Of a DNA stretch of 5,957 nucleotides, positions 1 to 5,957 are shown in pieces; the first letter of the stretch is position 1; every line of letters starts with the position of its first letter. The DNA comes from an uncultured Ruminococcus sp. (GTDB taxonomy: Bacteria > Bacillota > Clostridia > Oscillospirales > CAG-272). The notes under the pieces were generated by a model. It ran no database searches. It saw only the letters and a list, made by a program, of their open reading frames with translations, and was not told the DNA's origin. The translations under genes and the position numbers were made by a program. The DNA lies in the NCBI GenBank assembly GCA_902797125.1, contig CADBRS010000045.1:1-5957 (forward strand). The letters are read 5' to 3'.

Positions 1-1238
1 GTTGCGACCTGGAAAGATGCGAGACGGACCTGAACGGCGAGCGTATCCTCGATACCGAGCGCGGTCGGAGATACGGTCATCTCCTGTTTGACGGACCCGA
101 TGGGCGCGTAGACCTTGTCGAAGGAGAGGTCAGTCGTCGTGGTGATCAGACGCTTGACGGACGCCATCTGGTTCAGTTCGGTCTTGGTGGCGAGGAAACG
201 GATGAACTCATTCGTCATATCCAGGTTCTCGCAATTCTTGTTCACGGAGAACTGAACGGAAGAGCTGTCCAGATAGTAGCCGCCCTTGTCGGTCGTCGGG
301 ATCGGCATGAAACTGTAGGTGAAGGGATGAGCCTGGAACGCTTCGGACTGGCTTTCGCGTTTGCCTGTTCCGGACACCGTGTCGCCCGTGCAGATCATCA
401 TGGGAACGTCTCCTTGGAAGAAGCGAAGGATGACCTGGGTATAGTTGTCGCTGATCTCGTTGCATTTTTCAAGATCGATGCATCTCGTGTCGATCAGCTG
501 TTTGAGCATCTCGAGCGCCGGGCGCAGATATTCGCCTGCGGCGGGATCGCCTTTATTGGCAAGGGAAACGGCTTCCGGATGTTCGGCGAGCGCGCCTGCA
601 AAGATCGGATATACGACCGTGTTCATCAGGCACCCCGAGGACTTGACGCTGTAACCCATCATCGGGCTTGCGTAACCTTTTTCACGGAAAGCGGCGCAGA
701 CGTCCAAAAGTTCCTGCAAGGTCGTCGGGACATTCAGTCCTTCTTTTTCGAACAGATCTTCGTTGATCAGCATGCCGTAGGACGTGGAGAAGACCGGCAG
801 TTCCAGTACGCGGCCCTCGGAATCACGGTTGAGAAGACCCGGACGGATGATGTTCAGATTCAATCCGAGAGACTCGTCGGCCAGATTTTCCATCTGCGCG
901 TATACAGAGTCGTACTTAGGGTTGCCGATCATCGAGTGGAAAGAGAAGAAAATGTTCGGCGCATCGTTGCCTTCCAGCACGGTCGCGATCATATTGTTAT
1001 AGTCGTCGATCTTCGTATAACTCAGTTCCACGTTCGGGTAAAACTCTTTGAAGCGGTCGAACTCGGCTTCCAGAGCCTCGAAATTACTGTAGGTGCCCAC
1101 AACACTGATCTTGCAGGATTTGGTCGTGTCCAGTTTCGGTGCGAACACTTCCGGTTCCGTGGTTTCATTCGAGGAACCGCAAGCGGCCAATCCGAGCACC
1201 ATCAGGATAGCGAAGAGGATGCAAAAGATTTTTTTCAT
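1..1238 (-). CDS. Extracellular solute-binding lipoprotein, sugar ABC transporter type (3' end outside window)
   Basis: Reading from ATG at 1238 leftwards gives 412 uninterrupted codons with no stop before the window edge, so the C-terminus is missing; family 1 solute-binding proteins (UgpB/MalE-like) usually have about 410-460 residues, so probably little is lost. The N-terminus is a lipoprotein signal: two lysines at 2-3, a hydrophobic core at 4-18 and lipobox LAAC with the acylated cysteine at residue 20, then a Ser/Glu/Thr-rich linker. Family-like features are the strand ISVVGTY (44-50), FKEFYPNVELSY (63-74), a DAPNIFF segment (92-98), LPVFSTSYGMLINEDLFEKEG (around 147-167) and FFQGDVPMMI (273-282). 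It should bind a carbohydrate or similar solute at the outer face of the membrane and hand it to an ABC permease; the ligand cannot be read from sequence. The start overlaps the kinase stop as ATGA. An AAAGGA lies 12 nt upstream (1251-1256), a long spacing, so translation is probably coupled to the kinase. Seven cysteines besides C20 are unusual for an exported protein. Confidence 0.93.
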   Translation of the reverse strand, partial: MKKIFCILFAILMVLGLAACGSSNETTEPEVFAPKLDTTKSCKISVVGTYSNFEALEAEFDRFKEFYPNVELSYTKIDDYNNMIATVLEGNDAPNIFFSFHSMIGNPKYDSVYAQMENLADESLGLNLNIIRPGLLNRDSEGRVLELPVFSTSYGMLINEDLFEKEGLNVPTTLQELLDVCAAFREKGYASPMMGYSVKSSGCLMNTVVYPIFAGALAEHPEAVSLANKGDPAAGEYLRPALEMLKQLIDTRCIDLEKCNEISDNYTQVILRFFQGDVPMMICTGDTVSGTGKRESQSEAFQAHPFTYSFMPIPTTDKGGYYLDSSSVQFSVNKNCENLDMTNEFIRFLATKTELNQMASVKRLITTTTDLSFDKVYAPIGSVKQEMTVSPTALGIEDTLAVQVRLASFQVA

Positions 1239-3775
1239 GATTTGTTGTTGTCCTTTCTTAGTCTGCGTATTTCTTTGATCACAAGTTTGATATCGACGGG
1301 CTTGGCGATGTGACCGTCCATGCCCGCGTTCAGGCATTCTGCGACGTTTTCGGAGAACGCGTCTGCCGTCATGGCGACGATGGGGACCGAAGCCGCCCAC
1401 GGATTGTCCAGTTTGCGGATCGCCCGGGTTGCATCCAGACCGTTCATTTCAGGCATCTGGATGTCCATGAAGACGATCGCGTAACTGCCTTCATCGGCCT
1501 GGCTGACTTTTTCGTAGCAGACACGGCCGTTTTCGGCGCGGTCCGCGGTAATGCCGAACATACCGAGCAATGCCGAGATGATCTCCCAGTTGATATCGTT
1601 GTCTTCGGCTACGAGGACGCGGAGACCCTGGAGATCCGAATAGTCGTCTTCAGGCTCGGCGGATTCGTTCTCTTTGCCGAGCAGCTGATTGATCTTGTCA
1701 TAGAGAGTGGAACGGAACAAGGGCTTTCCGATAAATCCGTCGGCGCCTGCCTGCTTGGCCGTCTCTTCGATCTCGGATCTGTCGTAGGCGGAGATCAGAA
1801 GGATGGGGACCCGGTCGTCGATTTCGGAACGGATCTTGCGGATCGTTTCGATCCCGTCCATATCCGGCATCTTCCAGTCCAGGATGACCAGACCGAAATC
1901 TCTGCCTTCGCTGTGGCGGTTCACGATCATGCCGATCGCTTCGGTTCCGCTCGTCGCGCAAGACACGGAGGCGTCCAGAGATTCGAGCGTATCCTTTGCC
2001 GTTTCCAGAAGGACTTCGTCGTCGTCGATGATCAAAATGTCGATCGGATCGAGATGCATGTCTTCACGCTGTTTGTCTGAGACGGGAATATCGATCACGA
2101 CGGTGAAAGTTGTGCCTTTGCCTTGTTCGCTCTGGCAGTCGATCGTGCCTCCCAGCAGATCGACCATCTGTTTGGTGATCGTCAGTCCGAGGCCGGTACC
2201 CTGGATCGTGTTCACGCGGCTGTCGATCTGGCGCGAGAAGGGCTGATACATCTTTTCGATGAATTCGGGGCTCATGCCGATCCCTGTGTCGGCCACCCGA
2301 TAGGTCAGTCTCACGCAGCCCTCGACCGGGCTTTCCTCCTCGCGCATGTCCACGCTGACGGTGCCGCCGGGCTCCGTGTATTTGACTGCGTTGGAAAGAA
2401 TGTTGATATAGATCTGATTCAGTCTGAGCTGATCTGCATAGAGGTATTCTTTTTCCAGCCTGTTGACGCGGAAATTGAAATCGATATTCTTTTCCTTGAC
2501 CATCGGCTGGGAGATGTTGACCAGGTTCTCCACGGTTTCCACGATAGAGAAGGTGACCGGGGTCAGGACCAGTTTTCCGCTCTCCACTTTGGAGATCTCC
2601 AGAATGTCGTTGATCAGCGTCAAAAGATGGTTGCCTGCAAGCCCGATCTTGCGGAGATGTTCGCTCACCGCCTCGGTATCGTTCAGATTCTTTTGCGCGA
2701 TGGCGGTCAGACCGATGATGGCGTTCATCGGGGTCCTTATGTCGTGGGACATGGTGGACAGGAAGTCGGTCTTGGCCTTGTTGGCGGATTCGGCCTCTTT
2801 GGCGGCTGTCTGCAGCTGCCTGTTGAAACGCTGGATGAAGAGCAAGTCGAAGGCGAACAAAACGATCAACGCGGCAGAGATGACGCCGATCAGGATCCAG
2901 TTCTGATCCTTGACGGTCAGATAGGATTCGGGGACCAGACTCAACATCGTCCAGTCCAGCGTTTCCGCGACCTGCGTATAGGCCAGCAGCATCCGCTCCC
3001 CTGAGGAGGTCTGGATCATCTGAGATCCCGTGCCGGAAGTGATATCCGACTGAAGCTTTGTGAGCGTGGCGGGATCATATTCGTTGTATGACTTGAAGAA
3101 CTCGTAAAAGTTGGAATTCTTGAACAGAGAGCCCTTGATGATGTAGTCTCCGTCGGCATCGATCAGGGCGAGTTCGGCGTCCTCGAATTCACTCTGGGGG
3201 AATATCCATTTCTGTTCCAGTTCGGCGATGGGCATCACCCGCAAAAGAAGGGCTTCTTTCTTGACGCCTTCTTCGGGGACGAAGAGCATGACCTTATTGC
3301 AGAAGGCCAGAGACTGTTCGCCGTTCATGGGGTTGGTGTAGGCGCGCGAGATGTTGATGGACGTGCCGATATTGGTCACCCAGGACGTATCGTTGAGAAA
3401 ATCGTAGCTGCTGTAGGATACGCCATAGCTGTCTTCGCTGCCCAGATGGGGTCTCGTCGAGAGGCCTTTTTTGGTATCGAGGAAGATCAGATGAACGGAA
3501 GCTTTCGGCAGCACGTGAGAAATGCGTATAAAGTCAACCGCTTCCTCCATCGTCATGTCCTCGCTGTTGATGTACCTGGCCCAGACGTCGCAGATCCTTT
3601 GCTCGCCTTCCATATAGTTTTCGGTGACGTGCTCCAGGGTAACGGTCGAACTTTCGAAATGTTCGGTCTGCCTCTCTCTGGTGTTTTTGTTGTCAAGGAA
3701 GATGTAGACCACGACGAACGCCAGGATCAAAACCATAATGATGACGTTGACAATAATGATTCCTGCTCGCTTCAT
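1235..3775 (-). CDS. Hybrid sensor histidine kinase with dCache-like sensor and two receiver domains
   Basis: A membrane kinase of 846 residues. TM1 is at about 5-27, an extracytoplasmic region at about 28-292 resembles a double Cache sensor (NISRAYTNP around 141-149; SGERMLLAY at 258-266 and LDWTMLSLVPE at 273-283), and TM2 is at about 293-315. The cytoplasmic part has the HisKA H-box FLSTMSHDIRTP with phospho-accepting His344, the N-box around Asn458/Asn462, G1 DTGIGM at 496-501 and G2 GTGLGLT at 526-532. Receiver 1 has DDD at 584-586, Asp633, Ser662 and Lys684; receiver 2 has Glu724-Asp725, Asp771, Thr803 and Lys825. Both receivers look phosphorylatable. There is no HPt domain and no DNA-binding output, so phosphate must pass to a protein encoded elsewhere. 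The frame stays open to a TTG at 3835, but that codon lies in the promoter -35; ATG 3775 puts TM1 at the N-terminus and has a weak GGGGTG site 4 nt upstream. The ligand is unknown. Confidence 0.95.
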   Translation of the reverse strand: MKRAGIIIVNVIIMVLILAFVVVYIFLDNKNTRERQTEHFESSTVTLEHVTENYMEGEQRICDVWARYINSEDMTMEEAVDFIRISHVLPKASVHLIFLDTKKGLSTRPHLGSEDSYGVSYSSYDFLNDTSWVTNIGTSINISRAYTNPMNGEQSLAFCNKVMLFVPEEGVKKEALLLRVMPIAELEQKWIFPQSEFEDAELALIDADGDYIIKGSLFKNSNFYEFFKSYNEYDPATLTKLQSDITSGTGSQMIQTSSGERMLLAYTQVAETLDWTMLSLVPESYLTVKDQNWILIGVISAALIVLFAFDLLFIQRFNRQLQTAAKEAESANKAKTDFLSTMSHDIRTPMNAIIGLTAIAQKNLNDTEAVSEHLRKIGLAGNHLLTLINDILEISKVESGKLVLTPVTFSIVETVENLVNISQPMVKEKNIDFNFRVNRLEKEYLYADQLRLNQIYINILSNAVKYTEPGGTVSVDMREEESPVEGCVRLTYRVADTGIGMSPEFIEKMYQPFSRQIDSRVNTIQGTGLGLTITKQMVDLLGGTIDCQSEQGKGTTFTVVIDIPVSDKQREDMHLDPIDILIIDDDEVLLETAKDTLESLDASVSCATSGTEAIGMIVNRHSEGRDFGLVILDWKMPDMDGIETIRKIRSEIDDRVPILLISAYDRSEIEETAKQAGADGFIGKPLFRSTLYDKINQLLGKENESAEPEDDYSDLQGLRVLVAEDNDINWEIISALLGMFGITADRAENGRVCYEKVSQADEGSYAIVFMDIQMPEMNGLDATRAIRKLDNPWAASVPIVAMTADAFSENVAECLNAGMDGHIAKPVDIKLVIKEIRRLRKDNNKS

Positions 3776-3805
3776 AGCACACCCCGATTTCGTTTTACTT
3801 TGTTT

Positions 3806-3835
3806 ATCATAACATATGAAGCGCGCGTTTTTCAA
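3806..3835 (-). promoter_or_regulatory. Sigma-A type promoter of the kinase/solute-binding operon
   Basis: On the minus strand TTGAAA (3835-3830) and TATGAT (3811-3806) are separated by 18 nt, and a TG one base before the -10 gives an extended -10. Transcription would start near 3799, leaving a leader of about 24 nt before ATG 3775. The promoter lies just downstream of the yajC terminator, which fits an independent operon. It also argues against a TTG start for the kinase, because that codon is part of the -35 box. Confidence 0.7.
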
Positions 3836-3885
3836 GTTTTTTTTGGATGTAGAATGGAAGTTTTACAGAAACAGGGAATCAAATG

Positions 3886-3919
3886 AAAAAAAGCGGCATG
3901 ACCCGATCGGATCACACCG
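3886..3919 (-). terminator. Intrinsic terminator of yajC
   Basis: On the minus strand, 3919-3894 folds into an 11-bp stem (three G-U pairs) around the loop GATC: CGGTGTGATCC / GGGTCATGCCG. It is followed by C and seven T residues (3892-3886). An A-rich run before the stem (around 3923-3927) can extend pairing into the T tract. It lies about 40 nt after the yajC stop and upstream of the kinase promoter, so it should separate the two units. Read from the plus strand the G-U pairs become C-A mismatches, so it is less likely to work in that direction. Confidence 0.75.
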
Positions 3920-3927
3920 TTCTTTTT

Positions 3928-3953
3928 CTGCGGTTCGAAAGAGAATGCCGCAG
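3928..3953 (-). other. Short inverted repeat upstream of the yajC terminator
   Basis: CTGCGG and CCGCAG flank 14 nt directly after the yajC stop. The left arm, extended to GCGGCAT (3951-3945), is also complementary to ATGCCGC at the foot of the terminator (3899-3893). Two alternative folds are therefore possible in the yajC 3' UTR. This may only be an accessory stem that stabilises the transcript end; a regulatory role is speculative. Confidence 0.35.
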
Positions 3954-3961
3954 GACAGTTT

Positions 3962-4279
3962 TCATTTGCTCGTCGTGTCGTCCGGCGCGTCAACTTTGAC
4001 GTCGATGCTGCGGATCGCACTCTTCAGGATCCTGATTCTGGTCCTGTCATGACTCGTTTCGAGAACCAGTGTCTCGTCCCTGATGCTGACCACTTTTCCG
4101 ATGATCCCGCCGATCGTAGTGATCTCGTCACCCACGGCCAGGGAATTGCGCATCTCGTTCTGTTCGCGCTCCTGTTTCCTTTGCGGACGGATAGAGAAGA
4201 AATACATGACGGCGACAAGGCCAACGCCCAGAACGACGATCATGATCCATTGTGAATTATTGGCAAACCACTCGCCCAT
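3962..4279 (-). CDS. yajC: YajC, preprotein translocase accessory subunit
   Basis: A protein of 105 residues, the usual size for YajC. One TM helix at about 11-29 is followed by the family signature FSIRPQRKQ (28-36), a charged helix, and the conserved soluble part: LAVGDEITTIGGIIGKV (47-63), LVLETS (71-76) and KSAIRSI (86-92). YajC associates with SecD/SecF at the SecYEG channel in the cytoplasmic membrane and is usually not essential. ATG 4279 is chosen because GGAGGT (4293-4288) lies 8 nt upstream and because an upstream in-frame start at 4318 would fall in the -10 region. No secD, secF or tgt, common yajC neighbours, is present in the window. The gene has its own promoter and terminator, so it looks monocistronic. 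Confidence 0.95.
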   Translation of the reverse strand: MGEWFANNSQWIMIVVLGVGLVAVMYFFSIRPQRKQEREQNEMRNSLAVGDEITTIGGIIGKVVSIRDETLVLETSHDRTRIRILKSAIRSIDVKVDAPDDTTSK

Positions 4280-4308
4280 TGAAGAATACCTCCAGCTAGA
4301 ATGGATAC

Positions 4309-4337
4309 AGTATATCAAAAAACTCCCGGAAATGCAA
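4309..4337 (-). promoter_or_regulatory. Sigma-A type promoter of yajC
   Basis: On the minus strand TTGCAT (4337-4332) and TATACT (4314-4309) are spaced by exactly 17 nt, with a TG one base before the -10. Transcription would start near 4302, giving a leader of about 23 nt that holds the GGAGGT ribosome binding site. This is a strong, constitutive-looking promoter; no operator is evident. Confidence 0.75.
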
Positions 4338-4423
4338 GGGATTCAGCAAAAAATCGGAAGGACCGAAAACTGCATTTCGCCACGAAAAATCTCCGGACCG
4401 CTTACCCAAAACAGCTCGGACTA

Positions 4424-4432
4424 TGGTATAAT
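4424..4432 (+). promoter_or_regulatory. Extended -10 promoter of the DHH phosphoesterase operon
   Basis: TGG directly followed by TATAAT (4427-4432) is a perfect -10 with the TG extension. The -35 is poor: TTACCC at 4402-4407 is the nearest resemblance, with a 19-nt spacer. The extended -10 could compensate. Transcription would start near 4439, about 24 nt before ATG 4463. It faces away from the yajC promoter across roughly 85 bp in which no other clear site is seen. Confidence 0.65.
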
Positions 4433-4462
4433 GGTGGGGAAGTGAAATTGGAGGAAATTCCT

Positions 4463-5389
4463 ATGAGCAAAAAAAGATTAGTGACCCGCAGCGACTTCGA
4501 CGGTCTGGTCTGCGCCATGATCCTTCGCGAACTCGACATCATCGACGAGATCAAGTTCGTGCATCCCAAAGACGTTCAGGACGGTAAAGTCGAACTCTCC
4601 GAAAACGACATCACGACGAACCTGCCTTTCGACCCGAGAGTCGGGCTCGCATTCGACCATCATGAATCCGAGGTCGACCGGCTGAAGGCCGAGCAGACCG
4701 GAACCAAACTGGTCATCGACCCGAACGCACGCAGTGCCGCCCGTGTCGTCTACGACTATTACGGCGGAAAGAAAGCCCTTCCGCTCGTCACGGACGAAAT
4801 GATGGAAGCCGTCGACAAAGGCGACAGCGCGGACTTCACGATGGAGGATATCCTCAACCCGACAGGATGGGTGCTGCTGCATTACCTGATGGATCCCCGC
4901 ACCGGTCTGGGCCGTTTCCGTGAATTCAGAATTTCCAACTACGATCTGATGATGGAACTGATCGGATACTGCATGACCCACACGATCGACGAGATTTTGG
5001 ATCTTCCGGACGTCCGCGAGAGAGTGGATCTCTATTTTGATCAGGCGCAGCAGTTCAAAGAACAGCTCCAGCGCATCGCCAAAGTGTACGGAAAAGTCGT
5101 GGTCCTCGATCTCAGAGAGGAGGAGATCATCCATGCGGGCAACCGCTTCATGATCTACGCCCTGTATCCCGAGACCCAGATCTCCGTTCACGTCGCCTGG
5201 GGCTTCAAGAAACAGAACACGGCCGTCATGATCGGCAAATCGATCGTGAACCGCGGCTCCAAGGTCGATATCGGGAAACTGTGCCTCTCCTACGGCGGAG
5301 GCGGCCACCGGAACGCCGGCACCTGCCAGTTGGAAAACGACAAAGTGGACGAGCAGCTGCCCGCCATCATCGAGGCCCTCAACGGTTGA
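4463..5389 (+). CDS. DHH/DHHA1 family phosphoesterase (exopolyphosphatase-like)
   Basis: A soluble protein of 308 residues. Metal-binding motifs of the DHH superfamily are visible in order: RSDFDG with Asp11 and Asp13, the FDHHES motif with Asp65-His66-His67, and DKGD with Asp118 and Asp121. The C-terminal DHHA1 substrate-binding domain carries SYGGGGHRNAGT with His282. Family members are Mn-dependent phosphoesterases acting on polyphosphate, oligonucleotides or cyclic-dinucleotide products. Proteins of this subgroup are commonly labelled exopolyphosphatase, but the substrate cannot be assigned from sequence; no membrane, PAS/GGDEF (GdpP) or RecJ-type extension is present. ATG 4463 is chosen over upstream in-frame codons because GGAGGA (4450-4455) sits 7 nt before it and the promoter -10 lies at 4427-4432. 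The next gene follows after 24 bp on the same strand. Confidence 0.92.
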   Translation: MSKKRLVTRSDFDGLVCAMILRELDIIDEIKFVHPKDVQDGKVELSENDITTNLPFDPRVGLAFDHHESEVDRLKAEQTGTKLVIDPNARSAARVVYDYYGGKKALPLVTDEMMEAVDKGDSADFTMEDILNPTGWVLLHYLMDPRTGLGRFREFRISNYDLMMELIGYCMTHTIDEILDLPDVRERVDLYFDQAQQFKEQLQRIAKVYGKVVVLDLREEEIIHAGNRFMIYALYPETQISVHVAWGFKKQNTAVMIGKSIVNRGSKVDIGKLCLSYGGGGHRNAGTCQLENDKVDEQLPAIIEALNG

Positions 5390-5413
5390 CATTACTCGTG
5401 GGAGGTTACTGAT

Positions 5414-5957
5414 ATGCAGGAGATCATCTGTACGGCCGAGACGATCTACACAAAACAGTTGCACCGGTCGATCAACATGGCCTATTTCAAATACATATCC
5501 TGGAAACGGACCGTGCTCGCTTCCACTATATACTTCATACTTGTGAATCTGGGCGTTTTCGCGTATTTCCAGATCAAGGATCTGAAACCCGGAGTCCCAT
5601 ATTTCTTGTTGCACTGTACGCTGCCTTTTTTCGTTATGGCGGTGATCGCGGCGGTTGTCCCGCTGCTATTTTCGATCCACAGTTCGTACAAAGTTCTCTT
5701 AAGAGACAGCGGCGGAGAGGCTCCCGTCTACTCCTATTCTTTTTCCGAAACCGGGTTCATTGTGGAAGCCTCCATCTCGGTCCGGGAGTCTATCGAGCAG
5801 ACATATGCGAAAATGTTCCGGATCATCGTGGATGACAGATATTTGTTTTTCGTCTTTCCGTCCAAACGCCGTGCCACCGGCGTGCCGCTTTCGTCCCTGA
5901 GCGACCCGGAAAGTTTGCTTTCCGTTTTGAGCCGATTGCCTCAATTCCGAGACAGAA
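5414..5957 (+). CDS. YcxB-like two-TM membrane protein (3' end outside window)
   Basis: ATG 5414 is preceded by GGGAGG (5400-5405) with 8 nt spacing. It opens 181 codons without a stop to the window edge, so the C-terminus is missing; related proteins have about 160-190 residues, so it may be nearly complete. An N-terminal cytoplasmic stretch ends with basic residues (WKR 30-32). TM segments lie at about 33-52 and 63-88, joined by a short loop. The following soluble part (about 105-175) has the pattern of the YcxB-like C-terminal domain: YSFSETGFIVEAS, then an IEQTYAKMFRIIVDD stretch, YLFFVFPSKR and a late VPLSSL. The function of this family is unknown. It is 24 bp after the DHH gene, suggesting co-transcription. 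The family assignment rests on pattern recognition. Confidence 0.8.
   Translation, partial: MQEIICTAETIYTKQLHRSINMAYFKYISWKRTVLASTIYFILVNLGVFAYFQIKDLKPGVPYFLLHCTLPFFVMAVIAAVVPLLFSIHSSYKVLLRDSGGEAPVYSYSFSETGFIVEASISVRESIEQTYAKMFRIIVDDRYLFFVFPSKRRATGVPLSSLSDPESLLSVLSRLPQFRDR

Noticed and set aside
327..3004. Long plus-strand open frames at 327-1313, 1310-2080 and 2123-3004
   Set aside because: They mirror the solute-binding protein and the kinase, whose domains and motifs are clear on the minus strand. The plus-strand translations show no recognisable domain.
3832..4052. Small open frames over the yajC 3' end and the yajC-kinase gap (plus 3816-4052, minus 3832-4020)
   Set aside because: They run through the terminator and kinase promoter or out of frame through yajC, with no supporting start signals.
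4338..4423. Possible operator formed by two GGACCG hexamers between the divergent promoters
   Set aside because: Two hexamers at unequal context and without dyad symmetry are expected by chance in DNA of this composition.
4478..5614. Antisense open frame of 378 codons across the DHH gene and the start of the YcxB-like gene
   Set aside because: It overlaps well-supported genes on the opposite strand, has no credible ribosome binding site, and its translation is low-complexity (rich in Asp, Val, His and Gly), as expected when codons rich in GC at position 3 are read in reverse.
1..5957. CRISPR arrays, insertion sequences, tRNA or rRNA genes, riboswitches, toxin-antitoxin or defence genes
   Set aside because: No repeat-spacer pattern, terminal inverted repeats with transposase, structural RNA or relevant protein domain was found on either strand.

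Overview
The window most likely comes from a member of the Bacillota, probably an anaerobic clostridium of the Lachnospiraceae/Oscillospiraceae type. The evidence is a mid-50s GC impression by eye, GGAGG-type ribosome binding sites, near-consensus sigma-A promoters with extended -10 elements, a lipoprotein solute-binding protein, a very long hybrid histidine kinase, a short YajC and a YcxB-like membrane protein. This placement is inference; no rRNA or other strict marker is present.

Left part (1-3835, minus strand): a two-gene unit that reads right to left. A near-consensus promoter (3806-3835) drives a hybrid sensor kinase of 846 residues (TM, dCache-like extracytoplasmic sensor, TM, HisKA, HATPase_c, REC, REC). 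Its stop codon overlaps the ATG of a sugar-type extracellular solute-binding lipoprotein in an ATGA junction. The lipoprotein runs off the left edge of the window. The tight coupling suggests that the two proteins are made together and may sense together, or that the kinase controls or reports on the transport system to which the lipoprotein belongs. No permease, HPt protein or separate response regulator lies inside the window.

Middle (3886-4337, minus strand): yajC, the small SecDF-associated membrane protein, has its own strong promoter and ends at an intrinsic terminator. It appears to be a single-gene transcript, insulated from the kinase operon downstream.

Right part (4424-5957, plus strand): transcribed divergently from yajC. 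A DHH/DHHA1 phosphoesterase of the type often labelled exopolyphosphatase is followed 24 bp later by a YcxB-like two-TM protein that is cut by the right edge. Both have strong Shine-Dalgarno sequences and probably form an operon.

All five genes look intact where visible, with no mobile elements, CRISPR, tRNA or rRNA. The gene-free gaps are short (186 and 183 bp) and are explained by promoters and a terminator. The one arrangement that stands out is the translationally coupled hybrid kinase and solute-binding protein. It resembles known kinase/periplasmic-binding-protein sensing pairs in principle, but nothing here proves a new system.
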